Virus record (IMG/VR): IMGVR_UViG_3300020193_000026
Coordinates: 1-56,048 of that record
Direction: 5' to 3' (one strand)
Source: a virus
Length of the DNA: 56,048 nucleotides
Of this stretch, positions 40,384 through 49,409 are shown piece after piece (the first letter of the stretch is position 1; the number at the start of each line of letters is the position of its first letter). A model generated the notes under the pieces. The model was not told the origin of the DNA. It saw nothing but the letters and a program-made list of their open reading frames with translations, and made no database searches. A program made the position numbers and the translations under genes.

Positions 40384-43300
40384 CATTGCCAGAACAATCA
40401 GCAGGAGCTCCTGTTAACCGGGAGAATGATGAGCCATTAGTCTACGACCCAGAAAGTTATGAGCTGCCTCGCCAGGGGGCCATTACCAGAGGTCTATTCG
40501 AAATCAACGGGATCAGATTCCCTGTCCCTCCTCAGGGCATCTCTATCACAGAGCAGAACCAGAACTTCAATTTTGAGACCCTAAGAACGCGAGAGTCTAC
40601 CAAGATCAGATCCGGTCACGGACGGGTGGATATCACAGTGGTGGCCCTGTTTACCGGCAATACAACCGCTAGCGTCGAATTAGTCGAGAACGCCCCTGCC
40701 CCGGCAGACCCATTGACGGCAATTAATGAAACATTGATGCCGATTCTTTACAGCCTAAAGAAGATGCCCCTATGCTTCTTGGACAATGAACTCCTAAGGG
40801 CGACCCTGCCGATCGTTCCCGGGGAGGTCATCGGAGCCTTTGTCCGCTCTGTTAACGTGGGGACAGTTCCGGGCATGCCATACACGCTCTCGGTAGAATT
40901 TCAATTTGTCTGGTTCAACCATCGCCCTTTCACCCCTCGCCTGCGATTCAGAAAAGAGTGGTATGATCCTGCTAATACAGTAGATCATTTCACAGGACTC
41001 TATCACCAAAACACCTCTCAATACAAAGAGAGTGTCGGTGCCGAGGACGACAGTGGTAGGTTCCAGTTCATCAAGGACTACGGTCATCCCAGTACGGTAT
41101 TTAACGCCACGGCTGTCCATACCTCGACAGAGAACATAAGAGAGGCCCGCCCTCTCCTCGAGTGGCTTTGGCCTTATCGTTATAAGTCAACAAACCGGGC
41201 CATTCGCTCAGAAGATCAGCCAGGCGGTCGTGGTGAAGAGCGCCCCTACACAGAGAGAGCATTGGCCGCAATGCCTCCGTTCAAGCTGGAAAGTTTCGAC
41301 CACAGTGTCGCCTTCCAGTTTATGATTCCACAAGCGCCAGGAGTGATCGAAACCCCAGAGGGGAAGAGGTCCCTGACAGATATTATCAGCAAGTTCGCCC
41401 CAGCACAGAAGCCAATCCCCGAACCGGCGCCAAGGAATGCTAATGTCAACGCCAATGCATCCAATCCAGCACCTTCTGGTGGCGCCTCCATCCTCGACTG
41501 GTGGAGACCATACGTCGGAGCTGGACAGTCTGGAGAAGATGTAATCGCGACATATAATAACCCGAATACCAAAAAGCCGGTCACACCCGCAGAAAAAGCA
41601 CAAGCAATGCTCATCTACACAAGGATGATGGACGAAGGATATACTCCAGCATTTGCTATTGCTGCGATGGTTCATGCATCTTTTGAGGCAAGCTTAAAAC
41701 CAGAGAGTTCACACCCGCGTGGTATTGCACACGGACTCTTCCAGCTGAATAGGTACGTTGACAAAAAGGGGAAGAGTCGGGGCGCAGGGGCCTCAGACCC
41801 TAGTTTTATGGAGGGGAGGATTGCTGGCACAAGGCAGGAGGCTGAAGCACATCCAGAGAAATACTATAATGCACATAACGCAAATATAAACATTTCAAGG
41901 ATCATCTCCCTGATCAAAGTCGAAAAAAACCTGAGAGCCGTAGCAAAGAATAAGAACCTGTCACCGGCAGAATGTTTTGAGGCCTTCTTCTGGTCTGGTG
42001 TTGGCGCTGGCTATAGGAAAATTAGTGCATCAAGAGACGCAGAAGAACTTGCAGAGTATGAGAAACTTTATGCAGGAAGAATCGGAATGGCCGAAAGGCG
42101 TATCCCTGGGTGGAACGACCCTAGCTTCAACCTTGGCAGCAGGGCAACCCTGCCGGGAAGGATCACGGCCTCCGACTTGAGCATCGCTACAGCGGATATC
42201 CCGCTAGAGCAACGCTTCAGCGAAATCTATAACTCCGAAGAGGCCCTCCGTATTGCCATGGAGAACCATCTACCAGAATCGAGCATGATGCCAACTCAAG
42301 AGGAATTGGTGCAGCTGGCCCTTGACCTTGCCGGGAAGACTTCTGACAGACAACTCGCATCAGAGCTGTCCGCTCTAGCAGCCGCTGTCTCACAGAACGT
42401 ACTAGTCGTAAAGCACGCGATTACGGGGAAGATCGCCCAGCTCGGTTTCTATGAATTAGACATAGCCGACTTTATCGGTGCAGTTGTGCCAATGAACCTC
42501 GCAGTTACGTTCGGCACGAACTTCGCCATGATGCCGCTCGACGGACATCGTTTCGCCACAACTCAGTATGTAGGCGGACAGCAGACGGCAGCCACAATCA
42601 GCTTCAGGGTCCTGACCCCAATCGGCAGGCAGTTTGTCAGAGAGTTTCAGTCAATGATCAATGCCTACGAGAATTCAGCGATTCATTTTAGAGAATTTGC
42701 AAAACAAAGAGGCATCGAGATCTTCAACCCCCTGCTCAACTCGATGAATATCAGCAACGTCTTACTAGAGACCTCTAGCATAGACACAGTAACAGGCGCC
42801 CCCGACGATCTCAATATTGTACTGAGACTCGTAAACAATACCATCAACGACAAGAGTCGCAATACGCTGCTCCCAGTAGAAGAAGTTGGCTACGACTCTC
42901 TTGGGGCTAAGGTCCTGGATCTTTTGCTAAAAAAGAACTTCATCAGCGCAGTTTATACACTATTAGACTTAGACAAGGGGGATGAAGAGAATCGGAAGTC
43001 GGCTCATATGGTTACAGAGACGTATGAGGATGGACTGATTGTTACTGCGCCAGGATGGAATGTTGAAGGGAAGTCGAACTTGTTGGAGAGATTGCTAAAG
43101 GAGAGGACTGCCTTCGCCCTCGACTATCTCCCTTTTCGCCGCCGTGAGCGACTTTCGGACGGACGCTACAAGTTCTTCTACAAAGACGGACAAACAACAA
43201 TTATATCAGACAGTGAAAGGGACCCTCTCAGCTATCCAGAGAGAACAACTGTTGTATCGAACAAGGTCGCCGAAAAATTAAAGCAGACGCTGTCTATCAA

Positions 43301-46300
43301 ATTCGAGGCCTTGAGTTATGGGAAGGGGGACGTAGCCAAAGAGGCGATAACTAAGCTATTGGAAATGTCCGGGTTTAGGGAAGACTTTGCTGCGAACATT
43401 GGTGACGGGAGTGAGGTCCTGACTCCAGTCCAATACGGGACCGAGATCGGAAGGGCAATTTCCGCAACCACATCAATGCCTAGAGCAGTATTTCAGCTCC
43501 TCTATGGAGACCAAGTTAGCAAGGGTGTCATCTCGACTGATAAATTTAATCGCTGGAGTATCGGCCCGGCTCGCAGAGTCCTGAGCGCCCTCGGTCGGCC
43601 CAACGGGACAGAAGCGGCAGACCCTGACTTCGCTGCTTTGTTCGCCTCTTCAATGAGGGGAGTCGGATACCAGAAGACAAACCAGGCTTACCCAGATCTC
43701 CTATTGCCTCCGAATCCAATCTCGGGCTTGTGTATCGACACCAACCCCGACTTCTTCTTGGTAAACGAGTCTGACGTAAAACTCTGCAATACCGAAACAC
43801 TGAAGATAGTTCACGGTGCAGGCGCGACAACAACAGGCGTCAAGGGTATTGGGTTTGCCAAGGGTAGTGCGGCAATTGACTATGGCCATGAGAATTTCAA
43901 GGACATCTATGGAGTAGGGACGGGGACAGGACTCGCTCCGGCCAATGCAGGACGTGACAACATGTACATTGGCAACACGGACGGCAGGGCGGCTGTAAAC
44001 AACGGAGTCTTTAAGACAAAGGTTGATGGTGAGGTTGTAAAACGTAGCGACACGCTACCGCAGACGGATTATACCTTGGCGGCCTTGCCCGGCAGAGAAG
44101 CCAAGGTGCAGAACAATATTGCAGAGCGCAAAACAAATGAAAAGTATAAGCGTGATTTGTCGATGGAGGTCCACTACGCAGAATCGGCCTACAAGAAGGA
44201 TCTAACAGATGGCTTCCTTTCTGGTACCTCTGAGGGGGAACAGTTGGAGAACCTGAATAAGATCCAGCACGTCTTTAGCCCAAATACCTACAACGAATTA
44301 TTTAAGACATTTTGTGATAGGTACAAGAGTGACCATTATGCAGTGCGTCGTGCGTTCCCTACATTTAAGGTCTTCTTCATTGAGGAAGATGGAGAACTCG
44401 ACTTCGCCACACCGGAAGGAGTGGCAGGAGATGTTGTAAACAAGCTGGCATCCGCCCCATCACTAGATGATTTCTATGGGGTTAATGCAATCAAGGAGAT
44501 AAGCATCGTCCACAATAAGGACAGCGCCGTCTCAACCTGTGTCATTCAGGTATTGGACTTAGATGGTGTCTTGTATAACAGGAAGTTCGATGCGGGGAAG
44601 GGCGGTGACGCGCTGAAGGATCTTAGGGGGTCCATCAATTCAGATGGCAGCAGGGTCATGGAAAACAAGCTCACAGACGATAATAACCCGTTCTACAGCA
44701 CCATGATCAAAGAGGGCATGAAGGTTATCGTCAAGTTTGGTTACTGTAATGACCCCACGGAGCTGGACACAATATTCATTGGCCAAGTTGCTCAATATGA
44801 AGGCAACCAGGTCATCACAATTGTATGTCAAAGCTATGGGGCAGAGCTCGTGGCAAAGACATTCGGCAGCGACCCAACGAAGAACGTAGACCTTTGGAAT
44901 ACGACCACGGCAGACTTAGTCCACGATACGATGGATCGCGAGGAAGTCCGTCACTTCGGACGTTGGCGCTTGTCTGATATTGACATTACCGGAGAGCTAT
45001 TTGGGCATCAAAAGATGAGGCCAGATGGCAGGGTCAAGACAGTCTGGACCTGGAGGCCAAGTGTTGTAGACGACAACATCTTCGTCCCCCCTGTCGAAGA
45101 ATACTCAAGCCTGTGGGCACGCCTTTGGGGTGACCTCCACTATGTCTTCTGGAACACAACCATTTGGGACGTGTTCAAAGAAATGGAATTACGCCACCCA
45201 GATTATGTGGCCTACCCAGTGCCTTACGGGCAGGGGGCGGACGCTCGAATGACGATGTTCTTCGGCCACCCTGATATGGAGTACCTGTCTAGGCCAGCCT
45301 TGGATAAGTTCGAAAGAGACGGAGAGTTTACAGCAGGAAACGTAAGCCAGATGGAACTGCATGATGCGCTCTTGAAGGTCGACAGGCTGGTAAATCGTTC
45401 AACTAACGGAGGGCCAGTGAGAGAAGAAGTCGCCCTGGCACGAGCGATAGAGGCTACGACGGTCGGCTTCAACGCGCGCGTCTTCGATGCGGCAACGGGG
45501 GTCTACGTTGAGGTCGACGACCCAGCCCAGACAGAGCAGAACCTTCGTGCACTAGCAAAGCAGATTGGGGCCAAGGAGGAGCTATTTGTTACATGGCACC
45601 CAAACGGCAAGAGGGCTTTTGCTGAACTTTCTCGACTAGAGGCTGAGGCTAGGGCAAAGGCAGAGTCAGAGCAGAACTTGAGTTCTGGCTCTCTAGGAAA
45701 AGATTACTCCAGAGTAGACAGTGACTCCCTCTACCGGACAACAGTCGCCTGGCAGGGAACTCGTTTGCGTCCATTCAGAAACTATGAATTGGTGACCAGT
45801 CTGCATGACATCCTGAAGAACAACATTCGTACAGATATCTCAGACTCGTACAATAGTGTTGAGCTGCATTACTCTGACAGCACGGTGAACTTTGGTACGT
45901 TTGACGAAACAGAGCCTGAGACATTGGTGGTTAATGCCGACGATAATATTAAAGAGCATCACATTAGGCGCACGATTGAGGCGTGGCCAAACTGCACGAC
46001 TACAGACTTGGCTAGACGTTACGCATCCCAGCTATTGGCGAACTCATTAAAGAAGAGCTATAGAGGTGAACTTGTCATCCTGGGCAAACCGCAGCTGAAG
46101 CCATATGACATTATTTGGTTAAATGATACATATAGCGACATGGCAGGGCCGATAGAGATAGAAGAGGTTGTTCATACCTTCTCTCAAGAGACCGGGTTCA
46201 TCTCAGAGGTGGTTCCGAACATGATTGTATCGGTTGCTGGAGACGCCAAGATGTTGATGGTGGATGCTGTAGGAAAGTTTTTCGATACGACAGCCAAGGA

Positions 46301-46982
46301 CTTTACCAATGGAGCTATGCTAGGCTTGAGTATTGGAACGGCGTTTGCCGGAGGGGCGATTGCCCTTAGCGCTGCAAAGACCGTCGGCAAAGCTGCCACT
46401 AGCGCAGGGACGGTCGGACAAAAGGCTGCCAGCCTCGGTGGAAGACTAGGGAAGTCTTTCAATATCATTTCGGAAGAGGGCAAGCAGCAGGTGGCAAATC
46501 TAATAGCAAAGGCGAGGGGTCTCGGGCCAAATCTATTAGCCCCATCCACAGGAAGCTCAGCAGCAGGAGTGGGCGGGATTCCCGTCGTAATTGGCGCGGC
46601 CGGTGCGACCACCGTCGCCCTTAACGAGCCAGAGATTAGCAGTGAATCGATTGCCGGATTTGCGACAGGGCTTGGCGTGGCTGGCCTTGCAACAATTCTG
46701 CCTATTACAATAGGTGTCTCTGCAATTGTTGCTGGTGCGTTGCTTTATAAATTCTTAAAGTACAACACAACCAGAGAGCCAGTCATTATTACACCTTTGA
46801 TCAAGGACGGGAAGCCGTATATAATTGGCCTCGAAGGGTTCGAAACTGACGGTTTGTTGTGTACGAACTTTGATGGCGTCAAGAAGACAGCCGGAGGGAA
46901 GTGGGTCCACTTCATGGATGGTATCAGCGAGGCGAACAACATTGTCGCTACTGGATGGGCAAATTTCTGGGCAGGTGACTAA
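40380..46982 (+). CDS. Baseplate hub protein with lysozyme-like domain
   Basis: 2200 aa, multidomain. Residues about 30-200 form an N-terminal tail-attachment-like domain. Residues about 375-600 are a lysozyme/transglycosylase-like domain (AIAAMVHASFEASL with candidate catalytic E436, then GIAHGLFQLNR). At 690-830 is a second tail-like domain that resembles the first. Residues about 1400-1960 are hub-type, ending PYDIIWLND and then IEEVVHTFSQETGFISEV, the pattern of late-control gpD/gp27-like hubs. Residues 1978-2125 are Gly/Ala-rich apolar with at least two membrane-length stretches. This is the central baseplate needle base that digests peptidoglycan. The apolar C-terminus may enter the host membrane. 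It overlaps the previous gene by ATGA. Confidence 0.87.
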   Translation: MTLPEQSAGAPVNRENDEPLVYDPESYELPRQGAITRGLFEINGIRFPVPPQGISITEQNQNFNFETLRTRESTKIRSGHGRVDITVVALFTGNTTASVELVENAPAPADPLTAINETLMPILYSLKKMPLCFLDNELLRATLPIVPGEVIGAFVRSVNVGTVPGMPYTLSVEFQFVWFNHRPFTPRLRFRKEWYDPANTVDHFTGLYHQNTSQYKESVGAEDDSGRFQFIKDYGHPSTVFNATAVHTSTENIREARPLLEWLWPYRYKSTNRAIRSEDQPGGRGEERPYTERALAAMPPFKLESFDHSVAFQFMIPQAPGVIETPEGKRSLTDIISKFAPAQKPIPEPAPRNANVNANASNPAPSGGASILDWWRPYVGAGQSGEDVIATYNNPNTKKPVTPAEKAQAMLIYTRMMDEGYTPAFAIAAMVHASFEASLKPESSHPRGIAHGLFQLNRYVDKKGKSRGAGASDPSFMEGRIAGTRQEAEAHPEKYYNAHNANINISRIISLIKVEKNLRAVAKNKNLSPAECFEAFFWSGVGAGYRKISASRDAEELAEYEKLYAGRIGMAERRIPGWNDPSFNLGSRATLPGRITASDLSIATADIPLEQRFSEIYNSEEALRIAMENHLPESSMMPTQEELVQLALDLAGKTSDRQLASELSALAAAVSQNVLVVKHAITGKIAQLGFYELDIADFIGAVVPMNLAVTFGTNFAMMPLDGHRFATTQYVGGQQTAATISFRVLTPIGRQFVREFQSMINAYENSAIHFREFAKQRGIEIFNPLLNSMNISNVLLETSSIDTVTGAPDDLNIVLRLVNNTINDKSRNTLLPVEEVGYDSLGAKVLDLLLKKNFISAVYTLLDLDKGDEENRKSAHMVTETYEDGLIVTAPGWNVEGKSNLLERLLKERTAFALDYLPFRRRERLSDGRYKFFYKDGQTTIISDSERDPLSYPERTTVVSNKVAEKLKQTLSIKFEALSYGKGDVAKEAITKLLEMSGFREDFAANIGDGSEVLTPVQYGTEIGRAISATTSMPRAVFQLLYGDQVSKGVISTDKFNRWSIGPARRVLSALGRPNGTEAADPDFAALFASSMRGVGYQKTNQAYPDLLLPPNPISGLCIDTNPDFFLVNESDVKLCNTETLKIVHGAGATTTGVKGIGFAKGSAAIDYGHENFKDIYGVGTGTGLAPANAGRDNMYIGNTDGRAAVNNGVFKTKVDGEVVKRSDTLPQTDYTLAALPGREAKVQNNIAERKTNEKYKRDLSMEVHYAESAYKKDLTDGFLSGTSEGEQLENLNKIQHVFSPNTYNELFKTFCDRYKSDHYAVRRAFPTFKVFFIEEDGELDFATPEGVAGDVVNKLASAPSLDDFYGVNAIKEISIVHNKDSAVSTCVIQVLDLDGVLYNRKFDAGKGGDALKDLRGSINSDGSRVMENKLTDDNNPFYSTMIKEGMKVIVKFGYCNDPTELDTIFIGQVAQYEGNQVITIVCQSYGAELVAKTFGSDPTKNVDLWNTTTADLVHDTMDREEVRHFGRWRLSDIDITGELFGHQKMRPDGRVKTVWTWRPSVVDDNIFVPPVEEYSSLWARLWGDLHYVFWNTTIWDVFKEMELRHPDYVAYPVPYGQGADARMTMFFGHPDMEYLSRPALDKFERDGEFTAGNVSQMELHDALLKVDRLVNRSTNGGPVREEVALARAIEATTVGFNARVFDAATGVYVEVDDPAQTEQNLRALAKQIGAKEELFVTWHPNGKRAFAELSRLEAEARAKAESEQNLSSGSLGKDYSRVDSDSLYRTTVAWQGTRLRPFRNYELVTSLHDILKNNIRTDISDSYNSVELHYSDSTVNFGTFDETEPETLVVNADDNIKEHHIRRTIEAWPNCTTTDLARRYASQLLANSLKKSYRGELVILGKPQLKPYDIIWLNDTYSDMAGPIEIEEVVHTFSQETGFISEVVPNMIVSVAGDAKMLMVDAVGKFFDTTAKDFTNGAMLGLSIGTAFAGGAIALSAAKTVGKAATSAGTVGQKAASLGGRLGKSFNIISEEGKQQVANLIAKARGLGPNLLAPSTGSSAAGVGGIPVVIGAAGATTVALNEPEISSESIAGFATGLGVAGLATILPITIGVSAIVAGALLYKFLKYNTTREPVIITPLIKDGKPYIIGLEGFETDGLLCTNFDGVKKTAGGKWVHFMDGISEANNIVATGWANFWAGD

Positions 46983-47336
46983 ATGAAGAAAACGAACAAA
47001 GAGATTAAAAGAGCCCAGGCCCAGCTATCCCATGTAGGGTTTAGGCCTCCGATCCCAGTAGTCGTGAGAGAGGTTTTTAGAGCCGAGAATAGGGTCACTG
47101 TGCAACTTGTTTCGAATGAAGGTACAGCTTTCGATGGTCTTCAGATCAAGGGCGTAAAGTTCCCCCTTCTCGCACCCATCGATATGAGCATGGCGTCATT
47201 GGTGAAGCCAGGGGTTCACGCCCTTCTATTCTATTTTGGTTGGCAGATGTCCAAGGGTTATGTAATGCTGGCCCACACAGAAGGGACAGAGCAGTCAGTC
47301 ACCTATATGCCCATCCGGCATTCATGGAGCGTTTAA
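46983..47336 (+). CDS. Small baseplate protein, spike/OB-fold candidate
   Basis: 117 aa. It starts directly after the hub stop. After a basic N-terminus, the sequence is strand-rich (VVVREVFRAENRVTVQLV, GVKFPLLAPIDMSMASLVKPGVHALLFYF, GYVMLAHTEG), fitting an OB-like barrel as in the N-terminal domain of gpV/gp45/gp5 spikes. In contractile phages this gene usually lies next to the hub and carries the spike. The following gene overlaps its stop by one base and could be the rest of the spike module. Confidence 0.75.
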   Translation: MKKTNKEIKRAQAQLSHVGFRPPIPVVVREVFRAENRVTVQLVSNEGTAFDGLQIKGVKFPLLAPIDMSMASLVKPGVHALLFYFGWQMSKGYVMLAHTEGTEQSVTYMPIRHSWSV

Positions 47337-47773
47337 TGGCGGTACTCGAAAAACTTAAGACATCAAAAGATGAGCAAAACCAGACGATGAAAGATTTGGC
47401 GGGGAAGATGCGGAAGCTTCGGTACACCGAGTCGAAGCTAATCAAGGCATCTCCCTCAGGACGCGCTGCCATTATGATTTCGCCGGACATAATCGACCTA
47501 TCTGCGCCAGATACAGATGACGCCAAGAGTACTGTCGGCATCTCTGTCATCGGCAAAACTGGAACAGTCCTACGGGGACCATTAGGACTAACAGCTAGCC
47601 CAGGAGAGATTCGTATCGCAGGGATGTGGGCTTTTAATGATATGCTGCTCTCGGCGGCCCCCTCGACAATACTGACGCCGATCCCGGTTCTTCGGTTTTC
47701 TCTCCCCCTCGGAGATGTACAAGAGCTCCTAACAACGACAATAGCTATTGGCGCCCTTGCGGCTCTAGGATAA
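47336..47773 (+). CDS. Baseplate protein after the spike candidate
   Basis: 145 aa from the ATG at 47336, which overlaps the previous stop (TAATG) and has GGAG seven bases upstream. A longer frame from 47240 exists, but its first 32 codons lie inside the preceding gene and read as shadow sequence. The first 45 residues are helical. Then come strand repeats (RAAIMISPDIIDLS, STVGISVIGKTGTVLRGP) that may form part of a beta-helix or OB spike, then an apolar C-terminus (TIAIGALAALG). It is probably a baseplate spike or hub component. Confidence 0.72.
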   Translation: MAVLEKLKTSKDEQNQTMKDLAGKMRKLRYTESKLIKASPSGRAAIMISPDIIDLSAPDTDDAKSTVGISVIGKTGTVLRGPLGLTASPGEIRIAGMWAFNDMLLSAAPSTILTPIPVLRFSLPLGDVQELLTTTIAIGALAALG

Positions 47774-47775
47774 AC

Positions 47776-48189
47776 ATGGCTGCTGCAGATAAGATAGATC
47801 TATGGTTTACTGCTGAAGGAGATTTCGAGATCGACGCAAACGGAGATCTCAAAGACACGTCTGAGGTTTATGGACGATCGCTAGTCCAAGAAATCCGAAC
47901 ACGGCTAAGAGCCAGCACAGGTGATTGGGTTCTCAACAGAACGCTAGGGGCCAATCTGGAGAGCTTTACGGGCGAGCCAGGAACCCAGGCGAACATTAAT
48001 GCAATTTCGCTAGCAATAAGAGGCGCCCTCACTTCTGACCTACTTATCCCGCCAGGGGACCTAGAAGTCATCGCGATGCCGTTAAGCGATAGCGTTTGTA
48101 TGTTCCGTATAATTGTCCTCACCCCAAGAGGCGAATTGACCGAGACCATGGCATATGATTCTGACCATGCCAAATTCTTAGGATTATAA
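47776..48189 (+). CDS. Baseplate wedge protein, gp25-like
   Basis: 137 aa. Pattern of the gp25/DUF2634-type wedge: a short strand region ending GDLKDTSE, then YGRSLVQEIRTRLRASTGDWVLNRTLGANLESFTGE and the C-terminal strand pair. The segment 'IRTRLRASTGDW' is the usual 'lxxrLxtxxGew' of this family. T4 gp25 seeds sheath polymerisation at the baseplate. It starts two bases after the previous stop and is followed by the gpJ-like wedge, the standard order in contractile tails. Confidence 0.86.
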   Translation: MAAADKIDLWFTAEGDFEIDANGDLKDTSEVYGRSLVQEIRTRLRASTGDWVLNRTLGANLESFTGEPGTQANINAISLAIRGALTSDLLIPPGDLEVIAMPLSDSVCMFRIIVLTPRGELTETMAYDSDHAKFLGL

Positions 48190-48191
48190 TT

Positions 48192-49409
48192 ATGGCAAAT
48201 ACTATTACAGAAAACGCAGATCAGATTCTTGGCCGAGCCATCGACCAGCTTAAGGCGAACTCCCAGATCACTAGATTTACCCCAGGAGCAAAGGCTCGCA
48301 CCCTTTTGGGAATTCTCTCTTCAGAGCTAGAGAGGTTAGAGGACACACTCACCTCTTCTTTGGTGTTAGGTTTAGTTAACGGAGCTAGTGGCATTTACTT
48401 AGACTTCCTCGGAGAGCTGGTTGGGCTTCAGCGAACCCCCCGCTCTGCGGCCGGGGTCTCGGTGGTAGATCAGACAATAGTCGTTTATGTAGACGATCCA
48501 CTCACTTTTGGAGATTTGAATGGCGGCCGCCCAATTATCATTCCTCCTGGAACTGTCATCTCATCTGCAGACGGAACGATCCGATACAGTACCCTAACCC
48601 GTCTCGTTCTCTCCCCAAACGGGAGAGAACAGTTTGTAGGTGCCAGCTCTCTCCGCTTTGGGGCTGGAGGTAATGTCGCCAAGGATGTTCTGACAAAGAT
48701 CAATTTTGAATCCTACGAAACTTTCCCCGTCACGCAACTAAAGGTACGAAATCTTTCTTCTATTGAGAACGGGCAGGAGCCGGACGCAGACAGCTTTTAC
48801 CGACATAAGATAACGAATGCCCTTCTAGCAGCAGAGACCGGAAATTTGACAGCTGTTAGGCTGGCGGCCCTCACAGTTCAATCGGTAGCAGACGTCATCA
48901 TCCTTCCCCTGTTTAGAGGGGTCGGAACTGCAGACCTGATTCTCGACACAAAAGATGGCACGGTCTCTAATGTTCTACTAGAGAGCGTAACAAGATCTGT
49001 GTCCTTTGCTAAGTCCCTAGGAATGTACATACTGACCCGAGCTCCACAGTTGGTTGGGCTGGAGATTGCTCTTGATGTAAAGTATGTAAGAGGGGTGAGC
49101 ATTCCGGACAAACAACAGATTAACAGCAATATCCGTCAGTCTGTAATGGACTTAGTTGCAACCACCCACATGGGGCAGACCCTGAATCTGAACACAATTT
49201 CAAATGCGATTATGAATAGTGACAAAAGGATTGCAGACATCGGGGCCCCAGGAAGACCTCTCTCGGAAGTTATCCTTTGGAGGGATTCGTTAGTTACAGG
49301 AAGCCGACGGCCGGTCCTGGTCAGGGATGCCAACCTCCCGCTCCTAATAGACGAACGTTTAATATTAGAGGGAACCCCCAACGTCGCGATTAGGGTTATA
49401 GAAAAATGA
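48192..49409 (+). CDS. Baseplate J-like wedge protein
   Basis: 405 aa. N-terminal helical region (TRFTPGAKARTLLGILSSELERLEDTLTSSLVLGLVNGASGIYLDFLGELVGLQR), typical of baseplate J-family wedge proteins. Next are a central strand domain (IIIPPGTVISSADGTIRYSTLTRLVLSPNG) and a C-terminal helical/strand part. Equivalent to P2 gpJ/T4 gp6, it forms the wedge ring that triggers contraction. It overlaps the next gene by ATGA. The order gp25-like then J-like is a solid marker of this module. Confidence 0.9.
   Translation: MANTITENADQILGRAIDQLKANSQITRFTPGAKARTLLGILSSELERLEDTLTSSLVLGLVNGASGIYLDFLGELVGLQRTPRSAAGVSVVDQTIVVYVDDPLTFGDLNGGRPIIIPPGTVISSADGTIRYSTLTRLVLSPNGREQFVGASSLRFGAGGNVAKDVLTKINFESYETFPVTQLKVRNLSSIENGQEPDADSFYRHKITNALLAAETGNLTAVRLAALTVQSVADVIILPLFRGVGTADLILDTKDGTVSNVLLESVTRSVSFAKSLGMYILTRAPQLVGLEIALDVKYVRGVSIPDKQQINSNIRQSVMDLVATTHMGQTLNLNTISNAIMNSDKRIADIGAPGRPLSEVILWRDSLVTGSRRPVLVRDANLPLLIDERLILEGTPNVAIRVIEK

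Noticed and set aside
47240-47335. Longer start for the baseplate gene at 47336
   Set aside because: The extra 32 codons overlap the spike candidate in another frame, read as low-quality sequence, and have no ribosome site, whereas ATG at 47336 has GGAG and a TAATG junction.
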